Assembly: GCA_964558465.1 (NCBI GenBank)
Contig: CAZLEF010000001.1
Span: 124,001 to 188,000 of the forward strand
Length of the DNA: 64,000 nucleotides
Direction of reading: 5' to 3'
DNA from: JACJYC01 sp964558465
GTDB taxonomy: Bacteria > Bacteroidota > Bacteroidia > Chitinophagales > Saprospiraceae
The position numbers and the translations under genes were made by a program. Below, one piece after another: positions 26,185-34,711 of this stretch. The first letter of the stretch is position 1, and each line of letters opens with the position of its first letter. Below the pieces are notes generated by a model that ran no database searches, was not told where the DNA came from, and was given only the letters and a program-made list of their open reading frames with translations.

Positions 26185-26548
26185 AGAAATCTCCAGCCGC
26201 CGGCCAATACGCAGGCAATTTGTTCCGTGGTGGAAGAGGTGATCTGATTTTCTTTCTGAGGAGCGTCAACGGGACATCATCATTCCCTATCCATTCAAAG
26301 ATAACCGCCAACGAGACAAACTGCCTTTAAACAAAGGGACATTGGAGTATGCTATAACCCCATGTTGGCCTATGAACGGGCCCATGCCAGTCAGAAATTG
26401 TTTTTTACCGGAACCGGCCCGATCAAAGGCCGGGCATATCCCGATAAAAGGTCCTGGAATGGGCGCCGCAAATCTCAAGGCCCGGGCGAACCCGGGCAAA
26501 GAAGCCGGCAGCAGGAAAATTCCTGCTACCCGATAACCCAAAATAGGA
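26185..26548. other. Intergenic region with GC-rich hairpins upstream of RNase G
   Basis: No gene seen in these 360 bp. On the minus strand, running from the mini-ribosomal-protein gene towards the RNase G gene, there are three small hairpins: GCAGGAATTTTCCTGC (26511-26526), GCCCGGG...CCCGGGC (26480-26497) and a GGCCCG...CGGGC repeat (about 26417-26434). They may end the upstream transcript or form an RNase-sensitive leader, as is known for RNase E genes in other bacteria (inference). Confidence 0.5.
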
Positions 26549-26644
26549 CTATCTGTTCTTTTTCTTATGGCGATTCTTGCGAAGCCTTTTCTTACGCTTG
26601 TGCGTAGCGATCTTATGTCTTTTACGTTTCTTCCCGCAAGGCAT
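26549..26644 (-). CDS. mS38/COX24-like mini ribosomal protein (AURKAIP1/COX24 domain)
   Basis: Tiny 31-aa, extremely basic protein starting MPCGKKRKRHKIATHKRKK and ending RHKKKNR. This is the short AURKAIP1/COX24-domain protein found widely in Bacteroidota, related to the mitochondrial small-subunit protein mS38 and to bacterial bS22. It is expected to bind 16S rRNA in the small subunit. It lies between the TPR gene and the RNase G gene on the same strand. Confidence 0.88.
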   Translation of the reverse strand: MPCGKKRKRHKIATHKRKKRLRKNRHKKKNR

Positions 26645-26703
26645 AATGCATCATTTTTTTGGTTAAAAAATCCGTTTCTTTATTTGGCCTGCCGCAAAGC
26701 AGG

Positions 26704-27492
26704 TTACTCGCTGTCCGTCCGGCATTTTTGCGCAAATATTGCTGATTTGGCGGATTGCCCCGCCGCTTCATACGCTTCGGCCAAAAGACAGAGAGTCTGG
26801 TTATTTTCAGGCGCCAGGGAAAAAGCCCTTTCAAGCCTTTCGACTGCGCGGTCAATCTGACCCGTCTGAAGGGCCAACCGCCCCAGGTTATTCAATACCG
26901 GAACGTTATCCGGATATTTTTCATTTAATTCTCTTAGCATCAGGATACCTTTCATGGGGTTATCCTGCGGCGGTTTTTCAACGAACACGTTCGCGAGGTT
27001 GAGCTGGTAATCCGGATTATCCGGATTGAGTGAAATGGCATTTTCAAAACATTCAATCGCCCGGGCGGTACAAAAATCCCGGACCTTTTCCTCCTGCGCC
27101 TGCTTTTGAGCAATGGCATAGGTGGTACCTGCGATCGCCCAACTTTCTTCTGTGTTCAACAACGCAGCCACTTCCTGCGCATAATAACCGGATATAGCCG
27201 GATATCCTAATTGATACCAGGTACCCGATAAAAGCTTGAAACTTTCAATCCTGGCAGAGTCCGAAGATTCGGCCAGGGCTGATTCCTCCATGACCGCCAT
27301 TTCAGCGGCGGTTGTTTCCGGCAAGGATTGCCTTGCTTCTTTTAACAATACGGCGGCGCTTGTTGTTTCAGCGCTGAGCGATCTTTGTGTTTCCAGATCG
27401 CGCAACTTCTTCGGCCGGGTATCCAGCACAAACGCCAGGATACAGAACAACCCGGCAGCAAAGGCAATCATTCCGAACTGCAACTTCGTCAT
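26704..27492 (-). CDS. Membrane-anchored TPR protein
   Basis: Protein of 262 aa with an N-terminal signal-anchor (LQFGMIAFAAGLFCILAFVLD). Tetratricopeptide repeats follow at about 105-255; clear units include AIECFENAISLNPDNPDYQLNLANVF (in part), VPVLNNLGRLALQTGQIDRA and LAPENNQTLCLLAEAYEAAG. It is likely anchored in the inner membrane with periplasmic repeats. It sits 27 bp after hup on the same strand, so co-transcription is likely. The protein partner is unknown. Confidence 0.88.
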   Translation of the reverse strand: MTKLQFGMIAFAAGLFCILAFVLDTRPKKLRDLETQRSLSAETTSAAVLLKEARQSLPETTAAEMAVMEESALAESSDSARIESFKLLSGTWYQLGYPAISGYYAQEVAALLNTEESWAIAGTTYAIAQKQAQEEKVRDFCTARAIECFENAISLNPDNPDYQLNLANVFVEKPPQDNPMKGILMLRELNEKYPDNVPVLNNLGRLALQTGQIDRAVERLERAFSLAPENNQTLCLLAEAYEAAGQSAKSAIFAQKCRTDSE

Positions 27493-27519
27493 AATCCCGG
27501 ATTAATTTCGGAAACCCGG

Positions 27520-27840
27520 TTAATCTTCATCTTCGTCCCAGCTATTCTCGGGCAGTGAAGTAACATTATCCTTGACCTGCTCGACAAAAACCTTGGCCGG
27601 TTTGAAGGACGGGATGAAGTGTGCAGGGATTTCAATCGCCTGGTTTTTCTTAATGTGACGCCCTATCTTCTTTGCGCGTTTTTTGATGATGAAGGAACCA
27701 AAACCTCTAACGTAAACGTTTTCGCCATCTGCCAGCGAGTTCTTCACTTCCTTGAAAAAGGTCTCTAATGTAACCAGTACATCTACCTTCGGAACGCCTG
27801 TCTTTTCAGCGATAGCGGTAACCAAATCAGCTTTTCTCAT
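27520..27840 (-). CDS. HU/IHF-family DNA-binding protein
   Basis: Nucleoid protein of 106 aa. It has the N-terminal dimerisation helices (MRKADLVTAIAEKTG), the central VRGFGSFIIKKRAKKIGRH arm segment, and PAHFIPSFKPAKVF. A short acidic tail (NSWDEDED) extends past the usual end. First gene of the run towards RNase G; divergent from yicC. Confidence 0.95.
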   Translation of the reverse strand: MRKADLVTAIAEKTGVPKVDVLVTLETFFKEVKNSLADGENVYVRGFGSFIIKKRAKKIGRHIKKNQAIEIPAHFIPSFKPAKVFVEQVKDNVTSLPENSWDEDED

Positions 27841-28108
27841 CGTTAGTTCTTGGTTTATAATTAGTTATGAATAGTCCAAGTTTTGACAAATGAGCGGCAA
27901 ATTTCGGATTTTATTTTTGATTCAAAAAAAAAATCTCATCTATTTTTCCACGATCCGCGTTATTTTTCAGGCAATTAGGCCATTTGCACCGTTTCCGGGG
28001 TATTTACTTTGGGCGAATATCCCCTGATCCGGGTAATAAAACCCTGGCAAACACTATATTTGCCAATCTTTTATAACCTTGGCATTCATTTGCTAGAATT
28101 TCATTCAT

Positions 28109-28984
28109 ATGCTTCTTTCTATGACGGGTTACGGCAGGGCTTCTGCCGGTTTCAGGGAAAAAACGATCTCCGTTGAGGTTAAATCCCTGAACAGCAAATT
28201 CACCGATTTGCGACTGAAGATCCCCCAAAACTTCAGGGAAAAGGAAACAGAGTTGCGGAAAATGGTGATTGACAGGGCAGAAAGGGGCAAACTGGAGCTT
28301 TCCATCGACGTAAAATCGCTTCAGGGCGACGACGGTTTTGGCCTCAACCGCCCGCTGTTCAAGCGTTATTACCTTGAATTGCAAACCCTCCTCCGGGATA
28401 TGGATGCGCCTCAAAGCGATCTGGTCCAGGCCATCCTTAAGATCCCCAATGTCGTCTCTACAGAAGAGCAGGAGATCGACGACGACGAATGGGAAGCCGT
28501 CATGCAGGCCATGGAACAGGCCCTGGCGCTTTTCGACAATTACAGGCTGGACGAGGGCAACGCCATGGAGGACGACCTCCGGGCCAGGGTCGGAAATATC
28601 CTGGAAATGCTGACTCAGGTCAATCCTTTTGAAGAAGACCGCGTGTCCAAGATCCGCCAGCGCATGTACCAGAACCTGGAGGAGTTCATGGGCAAGGAAA
28701 ATGTAGACAAAAACAGGTTTGAGCAGGAAGTTCTCTTTTACCTTGAAAAGATGGACATCACCGAGGAAAAAGTCCGGCTTGAACAACATTGCCGGTATTT
28801 CCTCGAAGAACTCGATAAAAAGATCAATGCAAAAGGCCGGAAACTGGGGTTCATCAGCCAGGAAATGGGCCGGGAAATCAATACGCTGGGCGCCAAGGCT
28901 TATTCTCCTGAGATCCAGCGCCTGGTGGTTTCGATGAAAGACGAACTGGAAAAGATTAAAGAGCAGGTTGCCAATACAGTCTAG
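28109..28984 (+). CDS. yicC: YicC/YloC-family endoribonuclease
   Basis: YicC-family protein, 291 aa, cytoplasmic; members are RNases involved in stress and small-RNA turnover. It has the family N-terminus (MTGYGRA), VEVKSLNSKFTDLRLKIP, and the C-terminal DUF1732 block (KLGFISQEMGREINTLGAKA). It is 14 bp before gmk, a pairing widely conserved in bacteria. Confidence 0.95.
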   Translation: MLLSMTGYGRASAGFREKTISVEVKSLNSKFTDLRLKIPQNFREKETELRKMVIDRAERGKLELSIDVKSLQGDDGFGLNRPLFKRYYLELQTLLRDMDAPQSDLVQAILKIPNVVSTEEQEIDDDEWEAVMQAMEQALALFDNYRLDEGNAMEDDLRARVGNILEMLTQVNPFEEDRVSKIRQRMYQNLEEFMGKENVDKNRFEQEVLFYLEKMDITEEKVRLEQHCRYFLEELDKKINAKGRKLGFISQEMGREINTLGAKAYSPEIQRLVVSMKDELEKIKEQVANTV

Positions 28985-28998
28985 AAGTCCGGTGTTAT

Positions 28999-29592
28999 AT
29001 GGGAAAACTGATCATTGTCACAGCGCCGTCGGGCGCTGGAAAAACCACTATCGTCAGGCATTTGCTCCACACGTTCGATTGCCTGGCATTTTCCGTATCC
29101 GCCACAACGCGCCGGCCAAGGTCTTATGAAGTTGAAGGAAAAGACTACTATTTTGTCAGCCGGGAGCAATTCAAGGCCTGGGTAGCCGCCGATGAATTTG
29201 CTGAATGGGAGGAAGTATACGAAGGGGTATTCTACGGCACCTTGCGCAAAGAGATCAACCGGCTTTGGGCCGAAGGCAAACATATCGTTTTTGATATCGA
29301 TGTTCAGGGGGCGCTCAACCTTAAAAAAACGTACGGAAACCAGGCCTTGTCGGTGTTTGTCAAACCGCCGTCGCCCGAAATTTTGTACGAACGCCTCAAC
29401 CGGCGCAATACCGAAGACCCTTCGAGCCTGGCAAAACGCATTGCCAAAGCAAAAGAAGAGCTGGGTTTTCAAAACAAATTTGATGCAATTGTAGTTAATG
29501 ATGTATTGGAGACCGCGTTGTCCGACGCTGTACGGCTGGTGTCGGATTTTTTGGGTATCCAACCTATGCAAAATCTCGAAAACAACCAATGA
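28999..29592 (+). CDS. gmk: Guanylate kinase
   Basis: Guanylate kinase, 197 aa, converting GMP and ATP to GDP and ADP. P-loop APSGAGKTT at residues 10-18; GMP-binding SATTRRPRSYEVEGKDYYFV and DIDVQGALNLKK; lid region RLNRRNTEDPSSLAKR. It is downstream of yicC and overlaps apaG by 4 bp, indicating one operon. Confidence 0.97.
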   Translation: MGKLIIVTAPSGAGKTTIVRHLLHTFDCLAFSVSATTRRPRSYEVEGKDYYFVSREQFKAWVAADEFAEWEEVYEGVFYGTLRKEINRLWAEGKHIVFDIDVQGALNLKKTYGNQALSVFVKPPSPEILYERLNRRNTEDPSSLAKRIAKAKEELGFQNKFDAIVVNDVLETALSDAVRLVSDFLGIQPMQNLENNQ

Positions 29593-29975
29593 ATACGCTC
29601 ATAACGCACGATATCCGCGTCAGCGTTGCGCCGACCTACCGGCCGGACCACTCCAATCCTGAGTCGGGCCGGTATGTTTTCTCCTATGAAATCATCATCG
29701 AAAACCTCAGCTATGAGACGGTCCGGCTGATGCGCCGTCATTGGCTGATCCAGGATTCCACCGGTTTTGTGCGGGAGGTCGAAGGAGAAGGGGTTATCGG
29801 CCAGCAGCCGGTATTGCTGCCCGGAGAAAAACACCAGTATGCTTCCTGGTGCCCGCTGGATACCGAGATCGGCAGAATGAACGGGACTTACCTTATGCGC
29901 CGGGAATCGGATCATTCGGAATTTAATGTCGGCATACCGGAATTTTACCTGATCGCGCCTTACCTGTTGAATTAA
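29589..29975 (+). CDS. apaG: ApaG-family protein
   Basis: ApaG, 128 aa, a single fibronectin-III-like beta domain associated in other bacteria with divalent metal and dinucleotide metabolism. Diagnostic blocks are YEIIIENLSYETVRLMRRHW, VRE-VEGEGVIGQQPVLLPG and YASWCPLDTEIGRMNGTY. The start overlaps the gmk stop by 4 bp; the 3' end overlaps the convergent metF by 4 bp. Confidence 0.95.
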   Translation: MNTLITHDIRVSVAPTYRPDHSNPESGRYVFSYEIIIENLSYETVRLMRRHWLIQDSTGFVREVEGEGVIGQQPVLLPGEKHQYASWCPLDTEIGRMNGTYLMRRESDHSEFNVGIPEFYLIAPYLLN

Positions 29976-30928
29976 AATACTGCTTCCGCGATCTTCTGGG
30001 CCGTTTCCGCATCCCCCATCATATAGTAGTGAAGGCAAGGAGCGCCGGCTGCCTTCAGTTCCCTGGATTGCATAATGCACCACTCCACCCCTACCTGTTT
30101 TTTGGCTTCTTCGGTTTTGGCAGCGGTCATTTCCTTCACCAGGTCGGTGGGGATATCGACAAAGAAGTTGCGGGGGATGGCATTGAGCTGGTATTGCCGG
30201 GTAACGGGTTTCAGCCCCGGAACGATCGGGACATTGATTCCTTCTTTCCGGCAAAGCGCTACGTAGTCGAAATAAGCCTGGTTGTTGAAAAACATCTGCG
30301 TAACGATATAATCGGCGCCGGCTGCAATTTTGGCTTTGGTGTACACCAGGTCGGTTTCGACGTTGGGCGCTTCGAAATGTTTTTCGGGATACCCTGCAAT
30401 GCCGATGCAAAAATCCGTTTTTTCACCGTTCTCGATGTTATCGTCCAGGTATTTGCCCCGGTTCATATCGGCAATTTGTTTGACGAGGTCAAGCGCGTAT
30501 TCATGACCGCCCGGCTCCGAAATAAATTTACCCTCAAATTTGCGCGCATCGCCCCGCAGCGCCAGTACGTTATTGATATTGAGGAAGTTAAGATCAATCA
30601 GCGCATTTTCCGTGTCTTCGCGTGTAAAGCCCCCGCAGATCAGGTGCGGAACGGCGTCGACCCCATACCGGTGCATGATCGCAGTGCAAATGCCCACGGT
30701 ACCCGGACGTTTGCGGATGGCCGTTTTTTCATAGTATCCGCTGGGGCGCATTTTATACACAAATTCTTCCCGGTGATACGTGACGTCGATAAACGGCGGC
30801 TTGAACTCCATCAGCGGATCCAGGGTATCAAAAATCGCCTTCATGCTGCCGCCCTTCAACGGCGGCAATACTTCAAACGAGATCAGCGTATGGCCCTGGG
30901 CTTTTTGAAAATGTTCAGTGACTTTCAT
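29972..30928 (-). CDS. metF: Methylenetetrahydrofolate reductase
   Basis: FAD-dependent 5,10-methylenetetrahydrofolate reductase, 318 aa, supplying 5-methyl-THF for methionine synthesis. Conserved blocks are SFEVLPPLKGG (near 17), FIDVTYHRE, NVLALRGDARK, GIAGYPEKH, GADYIVTQMFFNN and VPIVPGLKP. No other methionine gene and no SAM riboswitch is visible upstream (30929-31090). Confidence 0.96.
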   Translation of the reverse strand: MKVTEHFQKAQGHTLISFEVLPPLKGGSMKAIFDTLDPLMEFKPPFIDVTYHREEFVYKMRPSGYYEKTAIRKRPGTVGICTAIMHRYGVDAVPHLICGGFTREDTENALIDLNFLNINNVLALRGDARKFEGKFISEPGGHEYALDLVKQIADMNRGKYLDDNIENGEKTDFCIGIAGYPEKHFEAPNVETDLVYTKAKIAAGADYIVTQMFFNNQAYFDYVALCRKEGINVPIVPGLKPVTRQYQLNAIPRNFFVDIPTDLVKEMTAAKTEEAKKQVGVEWCIMQSRELKAAGAPCLHYYMMGDAETAQKIAEAVF

Positions 30929-31109
30929 TAAAACGCGCTGTATTTTGGCCGCAAAACTACAAAAAAGAATATTGGATGCGGGCAGATTTAACGGAGCGAC
31001 CGGCGATCATCGGGGAGTCCGGTAATTTTTTTACACCTGGGTTAAACCTTTTCCTTATTTTTTCGTCCAATTCATCAAAATCCACTGCTTGTTGACGCTG
31101 AAACGGGAA

Positions 31110-31658
31110 ATGCCAGACGATCAGATCATAGCGCTGTTAACCCACCCGGCGCAGCAGGAACAGGGATTCCGGCTGTTGATGGCCAAATACCAGGAGCGGC
31201 TTTATCATCATATCCGCCGCCTGGTGCTGGACCACGAAGACGCCAACGACGTTTTGCAGAACTGCCTGATCAAGGTTTTCAGGTCGATCGGCCAGTTTGA
31301 AGGCAAATCAAGCCTGTACACCTGGCTGTACCGGATCGCCTCCAACGAAGCCTTCACCTTTCTGGAGCGGAAAAGGCGAAAAACAACCGCTTCGATCGAT
31401 GGAGAGATGACCGCTGTAGCATCCGGCCTGCGTGCGGACGTATATTTTGACGGGGATGAAGCCCATGCCCGGTTGCATTCGGCCCTCTCGGGATTGCCCG
31501 ACAGACAACGGGAAGTCTTTAACCTCCGGTATTTCGAAGAGATGGGCTACCAGGAAATGGCTGAATTAACGGGTACCTCCGTGGGGGCGCTTAAAGCTTC
31601 TTACCACCATGCCGTCAAAAAGATCGAAACCTTTTTTAAAAACGAACAGATTCGTTAA
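31110..31658 (+). CDS. ECF-type RNA polymerase sigma factor
   Basis: Sigma-70 family ECF factor, 182 aa from the ATG at 31110 (a TTG at 31089 would add seven residues). Region 2 is at about 30-95 (VLDHEDANDVLQNCLIKVFR, YTWLYRIASNEAF) and region 4 at about 118-170 (LPDRQREVFNLRYFEEMGYQ, LTGTSVGALKASYHHAVKKI). A membrane protein gene starts 3 bp later, then a periplasmic protein gene: the usual three-gene envelope-stress layout. Confidence 0.94.
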   Translation: MPDDQIIALLTHPAQQEQGFRLLMAKYQERLYHHIRRLVLDHEDANDVLQNCLIKVFRSIGQFEGKSSLYTWLYRIASNEAFTFLERKRRKTTASIDGEMTAVASGLRADVYFDGDEAHARLHSALSGLPDRQREVFNLRYFEEMGYQEMAELTGTSVGALKASYHHAVKKIETFFKNEQIR

Positions 31659-31661
31659 GAT

Positions 31662-32153
31662 ATGAACCACCGGAAAGAAATACAGGAAGAATTAAAACAA
31701 ATCGCCCCTTTCTTGCGCGCTTTGCAGGGAAAAGGCGATGGCCTCGCCCCGCCGGAAGGCTATTTTGACCGGCTGGACGATCAAGTCTGGCAGCAGATCA
31801 AAGCCGGGGAGAAACCCCGCAAGATTCACCCGTTGCGTTTTATCCTTCAATTTCCCTATCACGCGGGCATTGCCGCCACGCTTGCCCTGGCTGTAGCCGT
31901 ATTGTTCTGGGTGAACAAGCCCCGGCAATCCGGTGATTTCGATCTCTCCGAACTGACGCCGCAAGAAGCAAAATCGTATATCCTGAACCATATCGAGGAT
32001 TTTGACCTTTCCCTGCTGGTGGATATGCATCCTGAACCCTCCGCCCCCGCAGACCCCGAACCGGCGGATACCCTTGACAGCGAATGGGAACAACTTCTGG
32101 ATGAATATCTCGAAGAGGTGGATGAAGCTGAACTCGAACAAATCATGTTCTGA
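31662..32153 (+). CDS. Single-pass membrane protein, probable anti-sigma factor
   Basis: No clear family match; 163 aa. N-terminal cytoplasmic segment (1-60) with PPEGYFDRLDDQVWQQI, one transmembrane helix near 68-88 (HAGIAATLALAVAVLFWV), then an acidic periplasmic tail ending EEVDEAELEQIMF. The PPEGYFD box before the helix is common in Bacteroidota proteins encoded directly after ECF sigma genes. An anti-sigma role is inferred from position and topology; no ZAS zinc motif is present. Confidence 0.8.
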   Translation: MNHRKEIQEELKQIAPFLRALQGKGDGLAPPEGYFDRLDDQVWQQIKAGEKPRKIHPLRFILQFPYHAGIAATLALAVAVLFWVNKPRQSGDFDLSELTPQEAKSYILNHIEDFDLSLLVDMHPEPSAPADPEPADTLDSEWEQLLDEYLEEVDEAELEQIMF

Positions 32154-32169
32154 TTATAAAGACGATACT

Positions 32170-32640
32170 ATGAAAAAATGGACCATAATAATCGCATGCA
32201 TGTTGGCCGCCTCACTGGCCCATGCCCAGTTTTTTGACGACCCCGAACCCGGCGACCAGGGCCCGCTGATGGAACGCGTACGGGCACAAAGGATCGCTTT
32301 TATTACCGATAAAATGGGGCTGACTCCCGGAGAAGCTGAAAAATTCTGGCCGGTAATCCGCGAGTTTGAGGAGAAGGAAAAGGCCATCCGGAAGAAATAC
32401 AGGCCCTTCAAACGGGTCGAAGATTTTACCGATGCGGAAGCAGAAGAAGCGCTCGTCAAGCGGATGGACATGGAAGAGGAACTCCTCGGGCTGAAACGCG
32501 ATTACTCCAAAAAACTGCTCCAGGTTATCTCCGCCCGAAAATTGCTCCGGTACCACCGCGCAGACCTCGAATTTAAAAAGCTCATCCTGGAAAGAGCGGG
32601 CGAGTTGCGCCGGGACAACCGCGGCGGGCTGCGGAATTGA
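32170..32640 (+). CDS. Periplasmic CpxP/Spy-like protein
   Basis: Secreted helical protein, 156 aa from the ATG at 32170, which begins a signal peptide (MKKWTIIIACMLAASLAHAQ). The mature part has an LTxxE-type segment (MGLTPGEAEKFWPVIREFEE) and long charged helices, resembling CpxP/Spy/LTXXQ periplasmic sensors or chaperones. As third gene after the ECF sigma factor it may tune the envelope-stress response (inference). Confidence 0.85.
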   Translation: MKKWTIIIACMLAASLAHAQFFDDPEPGDQGPLMERVRAQRIAFITDKMGLTPGEAEKFWPVIREFEEKEKAIRKKYRPFKRVEDFTDAEAEEALVKRMDMEEELLGLKRDYSKKLLQVISARKLLRYHRADLEFKKLILERAGELRRDNRGGLRN

Positions 32641-33215
32641 GGAGGCGAAGTTGGCAGTCAACAGTCGGCAGTTGGCAGTTTGTATGAATGACAGATCATT
32701 ACAGGGGAATCAAATTGTCAATTTCTCATTTGACTAACCACTAATGGCGATGGGATAAATACACCAGGAATTTCATTTCTCAACGGGACAGGCTGGCTTC
32801 GCATCCTGCCGGTACATGGATATTTCCACCACGACCTGTCCCGCAGGCGGGATAAGACACATAGAAACCATAAGAAGTGATTGACCAATGCCTTTGGCAT
32901 TGATCAATTACGCCTTTCTATTGTGATCTTATGTGTCTTATGTGGTTCAAAAAAAATCTCTGTGTTTAAAATATTATACTTCGCGCCGGCTTTTATCGAC
33001 AATCCTTAAATCCTGCCAAAAACTCACGTTAATTTTATAGTGTACAAGGAGTCCTTTGGGAGAGCCGGTGACGGATATGCGCAGCACCCCCATTCTGCCC
33101 ATAATTCCCATTTTCATTCGACAGACGCCTCTCAACCCTCCTCCGTCCGACGAAGCCTTCTCCGACCGACGAACCGCCTGAGACGGGAAGTTGGCGGCGT
33201 AGGCGAGCTCACCCT
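32641..33215. other. 575-bp intergenic region with a nested long inverted repeat
   Basis: No gene seen. It begins with GGCAGTTGGCAG-type short repeats (32652-32680). At 32853-32940 it has outer arms TAAGACACATA...TATGTGTCTTA and an inner hairpin TTGACCAATGCC-TTT-GGCATTGATCAA. A TCCCGCAGGCGGGA palindrome lies near 32838-32852. The last 90 bp carry CCGACGAA repeats. This may be a bidirectional terminator region between the convergent operon and the VOC gene. Confidence 0.7.
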
Positions 33216-33632
33216 CTAATAAATACTCCGCCCCTGATAATAAGCCGTAAACACCTCATCCCGGGGTTCCCAAAGCTCGATTTTGTTGCCTTCGGGGTCC
33301 ATGATCCAACCGAATTTGCCGTATTCGAAGGTTTCGATCTCTCCGACGACCTGGACGCCTTCTTCCCGGAGTACATCCAGGAGTTTTTCCAGGTTCTCGA
33401 CCCGGTAGTTGAACATAAAATCCTTGGTGGAGGGGGCAAAGTACCCGGTATCTTGCGTGAACGGGCTCCAGGCGGTAAAACCCGCTTTTTCGGGCGCGTC
33501 CGCCTGGCGCCATTCAAAGGCGCCCCCGTACTGGTCGGTGACGAAGCCGAGGTGGCGTCCGTACCATTCCTTCATTTTTTCGGGATCCCTGGTTTTGAAG
33601 AAAACCCCGCCGATGCCGGTTACTCTTTTCAT
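33216..33632 (-). CDS. VOC-family (glyoxalase/bleomycin-resistance fold) protein
   Basis: Small cytoplasmic VOC-superfamily protein, 138 aa from the ATG at 33632. Two beta-alpha-beta-beta-beta modules: GIGGVFFKTRDPEKMKEWYG...LGF at the N-terminus and FMFNYRVENLEKLLDVLREE...WIMDPEGNKIELWEP at the C-terminus. The Glu in IELWEP is a typical metal ligand. The exact reaction is unknown; enzyme or antibiotic-binding roles are both possible. Confidence 0.9.
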   Translation of the reverse strand: MKRVTGIGGVFFKTRDPEKMKEWYGRHLGFVTDQYGGAFEWRQADAPEKAGFTAWSPFTQDTGYFAPSTKDFMFNYRVENLEKLLDVLREEGVQVVGEIETFEYGKFGWIMDPEGNKIELWEPRDEVFTAYYQGRSIY

Positions 33633-33964
33633 ATAGCAGATGATTTTAGGCAAAAGAAGGAGAAATTTCTGGTTTTGGGGTCATCCGAAAGTACTAAATA
33701 CGCAACATAGCGGTTGAAATTTTTGGATTATCCCTTGCGTCCGCCTTGAGTGCAGGTGGAATGGGCCCGAATGATGGTTGAGATCGGGAGAAAATGAGAG
33801 CGGTTGGGTGCAAACCAAATTGTCGGTTAACAAGTCACGGCGAGCTCAAATTTTTAGAGATAAGCCGGTGAATCCTTCTGCTTGCCAGGGCCATAAATTC
33901 TTCCCCGGTCATTTTTTTTTGGCGCTAAGATAACATGAGTTTTGGATAGCGGTCTGCCACGAAA

Positions 33965-34198
33965 CGGTCCAGCGGACCGGCATCTTTGTAACCTCCTGCA
34001 CGATGAGAACGCCTCCCGGTCCAGCGGACCGGCATCTAACCAACCGAAGCAGATGGAAACGAGCGATCAAAACCGGTTGCCCGCCCGGGTTTCGGTTATC
34101 TTTTTAACCTTTTGCGGCGCTTCCGGCAAAAGATACCGGACCTACGGCCCGGAAGCCCTGCCAACGGTGTTACAAAGAGGTCGGACCGCTGGCCCGGC
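33965..34198. repeat. GC-rich imperfect palindromic repeats in opposite orientations
   Basis: In the 1.1-kb gene-free gap 33633-34711. Two exact 21-bp direct copies start at 33965 and 34017 (52 bp apart); each is itself a hairpin, CGGTCC-AGC-GGACCG. Two related copies in the opposite orientation lie at 34131-34153 and 34175-34198 (AAGAGGTCGGACCGCTGGCC), preceded by GTTACAAAG. Frames across them show no convincing coding potential. Confidence 0.75.
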
Positions 34199-34587
34199 CG
34201 AAAGTTTATTTCAAATCGACGTATTCAATCGATATATCCATAATCCTGTCCAAAACTCACGTTATTAATATCAGGATTTTTTCGCTGCGACAATCTGGCT
34301 TGCGCCCGCTTCCCCGGCAATTTCCGGCGGTGGATTGATCGCTCTGCGTTTGGACGCTATTTGTCCGGTTTGTGGCAAACCTGGCCTGGAGGAGGTTTAT
34401 TGCCGAACGCATCCAATTCACCTGTAAATCGTTGATAAATGGCATTTTTTTCTATGGTTCAAGCCTTCATCCTTGCTTTTCCGCTGCAAGGGGCGTATTT
34501 TGCAGTTGGGTTTTTCACGGTCTTAGAACAGGGGAGTAGATGCGATGCCCATAATTGCTTCGGCCCAGCTTGTAGCGGGGTCGTTCA

Positions 34588-34622
34588 TCCGCCACCCGCT
34601 TAACTGCTTCGGGTGGGGCGGA
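34588..34622. other. GC-rich hairpin upstream of AT-rich gene
   Basis: TCCGCCACCCG ... CGGGTGGGGCGGA forms a strong stem with a two-base bulge, 90 bp before the start at 34712. It is at the junction between GC-rich DNA and the AT-rich gene. It could be a leader structure or the trace of a recombination site. Confidence 0.5.
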
Positions 34623-34711
34623 GTGTTGGTGGGGGTGGCGTATGCACGGCTAAAAGTTGTAAGCAACCAAGAAATAAAGAAAATAAACCACAAACCAAGA
34701 AAAATTAAATT

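Noticed and set aside
29469..30931. Two long frames, one on each strand, in the gmk-apaG-metF region
   Set aside because: They overlap gmk, apaG and metF, which are supported by clear motifs; these frames have none.
30929..31089. SAM or folate riboswitch upstream of metF
   Set aside because: The leader is short and no conserved riboswitch core is seen.
33942..34445. Short frames across the palindromic repeat region
   Set aside because: They translate the GC-rich repeats, lack domains and change frame between copies.
34588..34660. Integron attC-like site before the AT-rich gene
   Set aside because: The hairpin and AAAAGTTG segment are suggestive, but no integron integrase, no R'/R'' core pair of good match and no second site were found.
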